This document shows, piece by piece, positions 6,413 through 12,059 of a stretch of DNA of 12,935 nucleotides (the first letter of the stretch is position 1; the number at the start of each line of letters is the position of its first letter). Below the pieces are notes generated by a model. It was not told the origin of the DNA. It ran no database searches and was given only the letters and a program-made list of their open reading frames with translations. The translations under genes and the position numbers were made by a program. The stretch comes from a bacterium (GTDB lineage: Bacteria; Bacillota_I; Bacilli_A; RF39; UBA660): contig JAQXMG010000060.1 in the NCBI GenBank assembly GCA_029012525.1, positions 1 to 12,935 on the forward strand, in the 5' to 3' direction.

Positions 6413-7095
6413 AAAAATTATTAGAATTTATTAGACAGTTTTTTACAAAAGATGGTATTTATTATGTTGGAAGTGCTGATGCTTTACCACCACCTTTAGA
6501 AAAAGAAGAAGAGGAAAAATACATAATTGAAAAAGAACAAGGGAACAAACAAGCAAGAGATAAGCTTATTGAACATAATTTAAGACTTGTTGTATTTCTT
6601 GCAAAAAAATATGAAAATACTAATATTGATTTAGAAGATTTAGTAAGTATTGGAAGTATTGGTTTAATAAAAGGTATCAATACTTATAAAAGAGGAAAAA
6701 ATATTAAACTTGCAACATATTGTTCTAGATGTATAGATAATGAAATATTAATGTTTTTAAGGAAAAATAAAAAGACCAAAGGTGATGTATCTTTTGAAGA
6801 AAGTCTAAGTTTTGATGCCGATGGTAATGAATTACATTTAGAAGATGTTTTAGGAACAGATCCTGATATTGTAACTAAAGACTTAGATATGGAAATAGAT
6901 AAAAAAATATTGAAAGAAGAATTAGATAAATTAGATAAAAGAGACAAAGAAATAATGGTTTTAAGATATGGCTTAAATGGATTTAATGAAATGACTCAAA
7001 AGGATGTTGCAGAAAAATTACAAATAAGTCAATCTTATATTTCTAGAATAGAAAAAAAAGTAATAAAAAAACTTAAAAATGTCATAAAAATTTAG
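6409..7095 (+). CDS. sigE: RNA polymerase sporulation sigma factor, pro-sigma-E
   Basis: This 228-residue sigma-70 family factor directs early mother-cell transcription during sporulation. The N-terminal pro-sequence ends in the conserved processing region DGIYYVGSADALPPPL (15-30), with the expected cut near Tyr18-Tyr19. Region 2 spans about 50-120 (DLVSIGSIGLIKGINTY, LATYCSRCIDNEILMFLRKN). Region 4 covers about 170-225 with the helix-turn-helix TQKDVAEKLQISQSYISR (196-213). The pro-sequence is about nine residues shorter than in B. subtilis. The start overlaps the spoIIGA stop. Unlike B. subtilis, sigG does not follow; holA comes next after 23 nt. Confidence 0.95.
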   Translation: MKKLLEFIRQFFTKDGIYYVGSADALPPPLEKEEEEKYIIEKEQGNKQARDKLIEHNLRLVVFLAKKYENTNIDLEDLVSIGSIGLIKGINTYKRGKNIKLATYCSRCIDNEILMFLRKNKKTKGDVSFEESLSFDADGNELHLEDVLGTDPDIVTKDLDMEIDKKILKEELDKLDKRDKEIMVLRYGLNGFNEMTQKDVAEKLQISQSYISRIEKKVIKKLKNVIKI

Positions 7096-7118
7096 TATAC
7101 TATTTATAGGTGGTTTTT

Positions 7119-8021
7119 ATGACATATCTTATTTTAGGAGAAAAATCTTTAATAAATTTAGAAATAGATAAAATATTAAAACAAGAAACAGATTATTCTT
7201 TGATTAAATATGATTTAGAAGAAGATTTAATAACTAAAGTAATTGAAGAGTTAAATACAGTAGATTTATTTTCAAGTAAAAAAATTGTAGTAGTAAGTTC
7301 TTTTGAAAAAATAGAAGAAGAGCAGGAAGAAGAATTAATTAATTACTTGGAAAAAAGTAAAGATGATAATATCCTTATATTAACAGCTTTAAAGGTGGAT
7401 GAAAGAAAAAAAATAATTAAAATAATAAAAAAAAATAATAAAGTGATTGATACTTCCACTGCTAACATTGATAGTTTTATAAAAGAAGAATTAAAGGGAT
7501 ATAAAATAGACTTTAGAGCTTTAAATATGTTAAAAGAATATACTAATTATAATTATTATAAAATAGTTCAAGAGATTAATAAACTAAAAATGTTAAAACA
7601 GGAAGAAAAAGAAATAACAACTGATGATATTAAAAGTATAGTAAAAAAGGGATTTGATAAAAATATTTTTGATTTTATAAAAGCAGTAGATGAAAAAAAT
7701 TATAAAAAAATATTTGAAATATATTATGAATTAATTGATAATAAAGAAGATGAATTAAAAATAATGGCAACTTTAGCTAATACCTTTAGATTACTATACA
7801 AAATAAAAGTATTAGGTAAAGTAAAAACAGATGATGAACTTATGACTATTTTTAATATTAAAAAATCTTACAGATTAATGAAATTAAAAGAAGAGGCATA
7901 CTCTTATGATAAAAATAAATTACTTAAATATTTAAAAGAATTAAGTGAACTTGATATCAGTATAAAAAGTGGTGCTATAGATAAAAAACTAGGTATGGAA
8001 ATGTTTCTTACTAAAATATAA
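7119..8021 (+). CDS. holA: DNA polymerase III delta subunit (clamp-loader wrench)
   Basis: HolA is the clamp-loader subunit that binds and opens the beta sliding clamp. The 300 residues follow the family pattern. The opening MTYLILGEKSLINLEIDKIL is the degenerate nucleotide-fold start without a Walker A lysine, and the VDLFSSKKIVVV segment (about 46-57) is typical. An alpha-helical middle region and a C-terminal collar domain (about 205-300) follow. The start is set at the ATG at 7119, with AGGTGG at 7108-7113 five nt away; a GTG nine nt upstream lies inside that ribosome site. It follows sigE by 23 nt with no terminator, so it is probably co-transcribed. A plus-strand terminator behind it is not evident: the hairpin at 8026-8053 has its T-run on the minus strand. 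Confidence 0.88.
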   Translation: MTYLILGEKSLINLEIDKILKQETDYSLIKYDLEEDLITKVIEELNTVDLFSSKKIVVVSSFEKIEEEQEEELINYLEKSKDDNILILTALKVDERKKIIKIIKKNNKVIDTSTANIDSFIKEELKGYKIDFRALNMLKEYTNYNYYKIVQEINKLKMLKQEEKEITTDDIKSIVKKGFDKNIFDFIKAVDEKNYKKIFEIYYELIDNKEDELKIMATLANTFRLLYKIKVLGKVKTDDELMTIFNIKKSYRLMKLKEEAYSYDKNKLLKYLKELSELDISIKSGAIDKKLGMEMFLTKI

Positions 8022-8053
8022 AAAAATAGATCTTAGAATAATCTAAAATCTAT
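8020..8053 (-). terminator. intrinsic terminator of RNA unit B
   Basis: On the minus strand 8053-8042 pairs with 8037-8026 over 12 bp, with a UUAU loop, followed by seven U (8026-8020). On this strand position 47 against 32 gives a U-G wobble and the helix is continuous. On the plus strand the same pair is an A/C mismatch and no T-run follows. The element therefore terminates leftward transcription, not holA. Confidence 0.75.
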
Positions 8054-8299
8054 AAAAAATTAATACTATAAAATAGGTTGTTGAAGTGTTTAAGGTTTTG
8101 TTTTTAAGAAGGAGATAACATAAAAGTATGATAAAATAACATAGTATTAATTTTTTAGATAAATAATTATATTTATCTTTTAATGTGTAAAAAAGATGTT
8201 ATTGATTTCTAATTAATTTAGAAATCGCTATTTATACTAACACATGATTATTACTTTAGTAAGATATAAACGTACCAAAAATTACAACATAATTCGACA
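8022..8299 (-). ncRNA. structured RNA, tandem unit B (downstream copy)
   Basis: Read on the minus strand from 8299: a 29-nt head box (8299-8271); a short outer helix TTTATA/TATAAA (8265-8270 with 8231-8236) enclosing a 4-bp hairpin (8251-8262); a 9-bp hairpin GATTTCTAA/TTAGAAATC (8204-8212 with 8218-8226); an extra 9-bp hairpin (8157-8165 with 8170-8178) absent from unit A; a perfect 16-bp helix (8141-8156 with 8054-8069) enclosing 71 nt; and an intrinsic terminator (8053-8020). The enclosed loop contains UUAUCUCCUUCUU (8118-8106), complementary to a strong Shine-Dalgarno sequence, and CACUUC (8088-8083), shared with unit A. There is no open frame of note. I recognise no known RNA family. Confidence 0.65.
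8293..8299 (-). promoter_or_regulatory. Spo0A box-like site at head of RNA unit B
   Basis: The minus strand reads TGTCGAA, the exact consensus of the Spo0A-binding box. It opens a 29-bp box (8271-8299) identical at 25 of 29 positions to the one heading unit A. An inner inverted repeat, AATTA-N5-TAATT, is kept in both. At this base composition about one exact match would be expected by chance in the window on both strands (my estimate), so the same position in both copies is the main argument. Confidence 0.4.
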
Positions 8300-8309
8300 T
8301 TTTTAAAAT

Positions 8310-8337
8310 AAAAAAATAGATTCTTTTTTGAATCTAT
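8310..8337 (-). terminator. intrinsic terminator of RNA unit A
   Basis: ATAGATTC/GAATCTAT (8316-8323 with 8330-8337) is a perfect 8-bp stem with a 6-nt loop. Seven A at 8310-8316 become a U-run when transcribed leftward. No T-run follows on the plus strand. It sits just upstream of the head box of unit B, so the two units should give separate transcripts. Confidence 0.8.
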
Positions 8338-8521
8338 AAAAAACATAAAATTATTTAGAAGTGGCTATTACGTATATAAAGTAAAGATTTTTTATGTTTT
8401 TTAGTGGGCTTAAAAATGAATGATTATAATTGATTTCTAATTTGATTTAGAAATCGATTGATATAATAACATAACTAATAATTTTAGTTAATACTTAATC
8501 GTTCTAAAAATTACGGCATAA

Positions 8522-8528
8522 TTCGACA
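8522..8528 (-). promoter_or_regulatory. Spo0A box-like site at head of RNA unit A
   Basis: The minus strand reads TGTCGAA, an exact Spo0A-box consensus, at the same place in unit A as in unit B. With the preceding T it also gives a -35-like TTGTCG, 17 bp before a poor -10 (TAGAAC). These two sites are the only exact TGTCGAA/TTCGACA matches I found in the window. Confidence 0.4.
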
Positions 8529-8532
8529 ATAT

Positions 8533-8563
8533 AAAAACTATGACTTAAAAAATCATAGTTTTT
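8533..8563. terminator. bidirectional terminator at the rnhC 3' end
   Basis: AAAAACTATGA (8533-8543) and TCATAGTTTTT (8553-8563) form a perfect 11-bp stem with a 9-nt loop and T-runs on both strands. The stem contains the last rnhC codons and sits between rnhC and RNA unit A. Confidence 0.85.
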
Positions 8564-9444
8564 AATATTCTTTTAGTATTAGAAAAATTCTTTTTAGCAA
8601 CTTTATCTAAAACATCATTACCATATTTTTCAACAAGTTCTTCACCAATAGAGTCAACATTAGAACCTGCTCCTTTAGGTAAAGGCATTTTATAAGTATC
8701 ACATAATTTATCGAATTCTTTTAAAAATATATATCTACTTATCATAGAACTAGCTGCTACTGCTAAATTTTTATCTTCAGCTTTAGTAATAAAAGTGACA
8801 TCTTTTACAATATTAGTTGCTTCTTTTATGTAAGAATAATATCTTTCTTCTTTAGCAAATTCATCAATTATTATATAATCAGGTTTAATATCAATTTCTG
8901 ATAATAAGCTATATAAAACTTTATTATGCATAATAGCTTTTATCTTGTTCATATTAGTTTCTTTACTATATTTTTTATTATAATCTTCATTAGTTAAAAT
9001 TGTACTTTTATATTTTATTTTAGATATTATTTTTGGAACAACATTTAAAATAAATTCATCAGTTAGTTTTTTAGAGTCTTTTATACCAAGTTCTTCTAAA
9101 AATTTGATGTCTTCACGTTTTACTAAAGAAGCAGTTACAACAATTGGTCCAAAATAATCTCCAGTTCCAACTTCATCAGATCCAACTGCTGTAGAATTAT
9201 AATATTTTTCATAATCAATTTTAGGAGTTTTACTTTGACCATCAACAGCTTTCCACATATCAGCATCGACATATGCAGTTACTCCTTGAAACATGCATTT
9301 TCCAGAAGTGTATAAAGTAATTATTGTATCTTCTTCTTGAGCTTGAAATACAGCATAAGGAGGAGTTTTTTCTCTTACTTTATCTTTATAATAATCAATC
9401 ATTTTTTCTTTAGTTTCATCACTTACTTTTATTACAACATTCAT
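8545..9444 (-). CDS. rnhC: ribonuclease HIII
   Basis: RNase HIII cleaves the RNA strand of RNA-DNA hybrids and clears primers and R-loops. The 299 residues have the N-terminal TBP-like substrate-binding domain (about 1-82, MNVVIKVSDETKEKMIDYY onward) that distinguishes HIII from HII. The catalytic domain starts with VGSDEVGTGDYFGP (87-100; acidic pair Asp90-Glu91), followed by IKDSKKLT (121-128), IIIDEFAK (191-198, Asp194) and the AEDKNLAVAASSMISR region (222-237). The start is placed at 9444, with GGTGAT just upstream, because the promoter at 9489-9461 lies inside the longer open frame that reaches 9510. The gene ends within a bidirectional terminator and is divergent from cvpA. Confidence 0.93.
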   Translation of the reverse strand: MNVVIKVSDETKEKMIDYYKDKVREKTPPYAVFQAQEEDTIITLYTSGKCMFQGVTAYVDADMWKAVDGQSKTPKIDYEKYYNSTAVGSDEVGTGDYFGPIVVTASLVKREDIKFLEELGIKDSKKLTDEFILNVVPKIISKIKYKSTILTNEDYNKKYSKETNMNKIKAIMHNKVLYSLLSEIDIKPDYIIIDEFAKEERYYSYIKEATNIVKDVTFITKAEDKNLAVAASSMISRYIFLKEFDKLCDTYKMPLPKGAGSNVDSIGEELVEKYGNDVLDKVAKKNFSNTKRILKTMIF

Positions 9445-9460
9445 ATAAATCACCATAATT

Positions 9461-9489
9461 ATTTTATCATTGAATGTTGTTTTTGTAAA
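9461..9489 (-). promoter_or_regulatory. sigma-A promoter of rnhC
   Basis: On the minus strand: TTTACA (9489-9484), a 17-bp spacer, TAAAAT (9466-9461). The expected start near 9454 leaves a leader of only about 10 nt ahead of the ATG at 9444. Confidence 0.6.
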
Positions 9490-9555
9490 ATAATAAAATA
9501 TTTCGTGCATAAATTATTCAAATAAGTTATAATAATTATATGAAAGGATGTTTTT

Positions 9556-10260
9556 ATGAGTATTATTGATATTCTAGTAGTTATACTTATTTTAATATGT
9601 GGAGTAGTAGGTTTTAAAAGAGGAGTATTTAAACAGGCTGTTGTTACAATTGGAACAGTTTTAGTGTTCGTTTTATCTTATCATTTTAAAGATTACTTAG
9701 CGAATTTTTTTAGTTATAATTTACCATTTTTTAATTTTACTGGAGAATTTGCTGGACTTTCATCGATTAATATTATAATGTATCAAATGATTGCATTTTT
9801 AATTATGTTTGCATTTTTTGGTACAATACTTGCAGTTTTGATAAAGATAACTGGTATTTTTGAAAAAATATTAAAGTTTACAATAGTTCTTGGTATACCA
9901 TCAAAGATTTTAGGATTATTACTTGGACTTATAGAAGGCTATATTGTTGCTTTTGTTTTCTTGTTTGTAATAACACAACCAGCATTAAAGATTAATCTTA
10001 TTGAAGATTCAAAATTTACTAATGTTATTTTAAATTCTTCACCAGTTTTATCAAATATAGTTGAAGATACAGAAAACACAATTATAGAAGTTTATGATTT
10101 GGGAAAAGATTATTTGGTAGATAAAGATGCCGATAAGTTTAATAGAAATTCAATAGATATAATGTTGAAAAATAAAATAATTACTAAAGAATATGTAGAA
10201 AAACTAATAGATAAAAATAAAATCAAAGTTAATTTAGATGATATTTTAAGTAAATATTAA
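9556..10260 (+). CDS. CvpA-family membrane protein
   Basis: The 234 residues match the CvpA (colicin V production-like) family. There is an N-terminal membrane helix (about 3-20), the signature GVVGFKRGVFKQAV (16-29), and three further hydrophobic segments (about 28-44, 73-97 and 112-140). A soluble C-terminal part (about 145-234) has no recognisable motif. The molecular role of CvpA in Firmicutes is unclear. The gene commonly neighbours rnhC, mutS2, trx and uvrC, and that context is partly kept here. Ribosome site AAAGGATG, 5 nt before the ATG. A TATAAT at 9528-9533 is the likely -10, but no good -35 accompanies it. trx follows after 11 nt. Confidence 0.85.
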   Translation: MSIIDILVVILILICGVVGFKRGVFKQAVVTIGTVLVFVLSYHFKDYLANFFSYNLPFFNFTGEFAGLSSINIIMYQMIAFLIMFAFFGTILAVLIKITGIFEKILKFTIVLGIPSKILGLLLGLIEGYIVAFVFLFVITQPALKINLIEDSKFTNVILNSSPVLSNIVEDTENTIIEVYDLGKDYLVDKDADKFNRNSIDIMLKNKIITKEYVEKLIDKNKIKVNLDDILSKY

Positions 10261-10271
10261 GGAGGAATATT

Positions 10272-10574
10272 ATGATATATGTTAAAGATGATAATTTAGA
10301 TGAATTAATAAAAGATGGAAAGGTTTTAGTTGATTTTTTTGCAACTTGGTGTGGTCCTTGTAAAATGTTAGGACAAGAATTAGAGGATTTATCAAGTGAT
10401 AGAACTGACTTTAAAATTGTAAAGGTTGATGTTGATTTAAATACTAATTTAGCAAGAATGTATGGAATTATGTCTGTACCTACACTTATGTATTTTAACA
10501 ATGGTAAATTAGTAAAAAAAGAAAGTGGATTTGTACCAAAAGAAATTATCGTAAATAATTTTAGAAGTATATAA
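10272..10574 (+). CDS. trxA: thioredoxin
   Basis: This 100-residue cytoplasmic dithiol-disulfide oxidoreductase has the canonical active site WCGPCK (26-31; Cys27 and Cys30) after the VLVDFFATW strand. The conserved cis-proline is in SVPT (Pro70), and a C-terminal YFNNGKLVKKESGFVPK segment matches the fold. Length is typical. GGAGG precedes the ATG by 7 nt, and the gene starts 11 nt after cvpA, so the two form an operon. It ends at a strong bidirectional terminator. In many Firmicutes trxA lies beside uvrC; here two genes separate them. A second thioredoxin elsewhere in the genome is possible, so the symbol is tentative. Confidence 0.93.
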   Translation: MIYVKDDNLDELIKDGKVLVDFFATWCGPCKMLGQELEDLSSDRTDFKIVKVDVDLNTNLARMYGIMSVPTLMYFNNGKLVKKESGFVPKEIIVNNFRSI

Positions 10575-10602
10575 AAAGAAAGATTTAGTCTTTCTTTTTA
10601 TA
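10570..10602. terminator. bidirectional terminator between trx and the YigZ gene
   Basis: A perfect 14-bp stem (10570-10583 with 10589-10602) and a 5-nt loop provide T-runs on both strands. It serves both converging genes and contains the last codons of the minus-strand gene. Confidence 0.88.
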
Positions 10603-11157
10603 TGTTATATTGGTATTTTCTAGTGTTTTAATAAAACTATCAAGATTTTCTTCATCAATTTTTACTTCATAAATCACAGTTTCATTAAATTGTTTATTTA
10701 TTATTTGGAAATTTTTTGTTATGTTATTTAATAATTTTAAATTAGTGGTAGTTGTTTCTAAAATAATTGATATTTTATTATCTATTTCTATTAACTTGCT
10801 ATTTTTAATTGCTTCTTTTGTTACTTTATAATAGCATCTTGAAAGGGGACCAATTCCAAGTTTTACACCACCAAAGTATCTAATTACTACCCCTAAGACA
10901 AAATCCAAATTGCTTGATGTTATAGCATCAAGTATTTTAAAACCAGCAGTTTTATTTGGTTCATTATCATCAAAACATTTTATAGCATCATTTATTTTAT
11001 AGGCATAACAAATGTGAGTAGCATCTTTATATTCTGTTTTTAAATTTTCTAATATATCTTTAACAGAATAAGTATCTTTTACATTATATAAAAGCCCAAT
11101 GAATTTAGATTTTTTTTGTTCTAAAATATAAGGTTTAGAATCATTAATCGTATACAT
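10585..11157 (-). CDS. YigZ/IMPACT-family (UPF0029) protein
   Basis: The 190-residue protein belongs to the IMPACT/YigZ family. The N-terminal UPF0029 domain has KKSKFIG (15-21), the DDNEPNKTAGFKIL motif (63-76, usually written DDGEPxGTAGxPIL) and VIRYFGGVKLGIGPLSRCYY (91-110). A shorter C-terminal DUF1949-like half (about 125-190) follows. Eukaryotic IMPACT inhibits the kinase GCN2; the bacterial role is not settled, with ribosome or RNA binding proposed. In this copy the usual glycine of the DDGEP motif is Asn and 'RPIL' is 'FKIL', so the motif is degenerate. Ribosome site AAAGGA lies 9 nt upstream, with a good promoter at 11232-11204. Confidence 0.88.
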   Translation of the reverse strand: MYTINDSKPYILEQKKSKFIGLLYNVKDTYSVKDILENLKTEYKDATHICYAYKINDAIKCFDDNEPNKTAGFKILDAITSSNLDFVLGVVIRYFGGVKLGIGPLSRCYYKVTKEAIKNSKLIEIDNKISIILETTTTNLKLLNNITKNFQIINKQFNETVIYEVKIDEENLDSFIKTLENTNITYKKKD

Positions 11158-11203
11158 ATTATTAATTCCTTTCTTAATTTATTTAAGTTTTCTTGATGAA
11201 TTC

Positions 11204-11232
11204 AACATATCACAATTTTTGTATAATTTCAA
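11204..11232 (-). promoter_or_regulatory. sigma-A promoter of the YigZ-family gene
   Basis: On the minus strand: TTGAAA (11232-11227), a 17-bp spacer, TATGTT (11209-11204), with TG near the extended -10 position. The start is expected around 11197, giving a leader of about 40 nt. Confidence 0.6.
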
Positions 11233-11250
11233 GTTAACTAATATAACTAC

Positions 11251-11279
11251 TTTTAATTATAAACAAAATAAAGTATAAT
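11251..11279 (+). promoter_or_regulatory. promoter of the unknown gene before uvrC
   Basis: A perfect TATAAT (11274-11279) with a weak -35, TTTTAA (11251-11256), at 17 bp. Transcription would start near 11286, about 10 nt ahead of the ATG at 11296. Confidence 0.45.
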
Positions 11280-11295
11280 AATAGTGGTGATTGAT

Positions 11296-12054
11296 ATGGA
11301 AAATTATATATTTAATGAAAATTCATTATTACATTCTATAGGATTTGATGTTTATAAATTATATAGTATTTTAACAAATGGTATAGTATCAAAACAAGAA
11401 GCAGAAAAAGAAAATATTAGTTATTCTAAAAATTATTTTGGCTACAATTTCGATAATTATATTTCAATGATAAGATATATGTATGTAAATAAAGATGATG
11501 AAAATTCTGCTTATAAAAAGTATGCATTAAAGGGAATTAGTTTTATTATTGAAGATCAAGATTTTATCTATAATACACAAGATGCATATTTTAACTATTC
11601 TGATGAAGTATTTGTTAAAGATAAAGTAGAGTTAAAAAATATTAAAGGAATAATCGTTCCAGAAAAGTATATGGATTATGAAATAAAAGATTTGCCAATC
11701 ATTTCATTTAAATCAACAAGTTATATTAACATAAAACATACGACAGATAATATAATTAAATACTTAAAATTAGAGGGTCATGATTGTGATTTGAAATATT
11801 ATAATGACATTTTAAGAGAAATGTATACAACTATTGAAGCAATAAAAAAAGAACCAGAAGATCAAGATTTGTTAAATGATTTTAATGATACTAAATATTA
11901 TCTGGATGAATATATTTCACTTGAAATTCAAAAATGTTTTTGCAAAAAATTTGGTGTAGATAATGTAACCTTGGGTGATGTAATAAATTATATAAATTCC
12001 AAAACATGTAATTTGCCAATTTATAAACTTCCTGCAAATTATAATGTGAGATGA
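11296..12054 (+). CDS. unknown protein, possibly ADP-ribosyltransferase-like fold
   Basis: I do not recognise the family with certainty. The 252-residue protein has no signal peptide or membrane helix. The first half shows an order of motifs seen in some ADP-ribosyltransferase-type folds: LLHSI (11-15, His13), then YSILTNGIVS (23-32), a region rich in Tyr and Asn (43-63), GISFIIED (80-87), and DEVFVKDKVELKNIKGIIV (103-121) with Glu104 where a catalytic acid could lie. The C-terminal half (about 140-252) is helical and charged. Start at the ATG at 11296, with GGTGA (11286-11290) five nt upstream; in-frame GTGs at 11284 and 11287 lie within that site. It ends adjacent to uvrC and is probably co-transcribed with it. 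The fold suggestion is inference from motif order only. Confidence 0.75.
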   Translation: MENYIFNENSLLHSIGFDVYKLYSILTNGIVSKQEAEKENISYSKNYFGYNFDNYISMIRYMYVNKDDENSAYKKYALKGISFIIEDQDFIYNTQDAYFNYSDEVFVKDKVELKNIKGIIVPEKYMDYEIKDLPIISFKSTSYINIKHTTDNIIKYLKLEGHDCDLKYYNDILREMYTTIEAIKKEPEDQDLLNDFNDTKYYLDEYISLEIQKCFCKKFGVDNVTLGDVINYINSKTCNLPIYKLPANYNVR

Positions 12055-12059
12055 TTGTT

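Larger units (their letters stand above)
8310..8528 (-). ncRNA. structured RNA, tandem unit A (upstream copy)
   Basis: Read on the minus strand from 8528: a 29-nt head box (8528-8500); an outer helix GATT/AATC (8456-8459 with 8497-8500) enclosing a 7-bp hairpin TAACTAA/TTAGTTA (8472-8478 with 8484-8490); the 9-bp hairpin GATTTCTAA/TTAGAAATC (8432-8440 with 8447-8455); a perfect 13-bp helix (8390-8402 with 8338-8350) enclosing 39 nt that include CACUUC (8363-8358); and an intrinsic terminator ending at 8310. The order equals that of unit B, while the outer, inner and long helices differ in sequence but keep pairing, which is covariation between paralogous copies. It lies behind the rnhC terminator, so it needs its own promoter; I could not fix a -10. 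Confidence 0.7.

Noticed and set aside
6462..6947. Minus-strand open frames opposite sigE, and similar ones opposite the coiled-coil gene, DUF5131 and trx
   Set aside because: They are antisense shadows of well-supported genes, with biased composition and no ribosome sites.
8128..8139. ATG-ATA-AAA-TAA mini frame behind AAGAAGGAGATAA on the plus strand
   Set aside because: Three codons only, about 13 nt from the ribosome-like site, and inside the loop of RNA unit B. The purine-rich motif is better read as the complement of a C/U-rich loop on the minus strand.
8022..8530. MITE, CRISPR array or insertion-sequence remnant
   Set aside because: No terminal inverted repeats, no target duplication, no transposase fragment, and only two units with variable sequence but conserved pairing and terminators, which fits RNA genes better.
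9445..9510. Longer rnhC start adding 22 residues
   Set aside because: The extension contains the rnhC promoter and does not resemble the family N-terminus.
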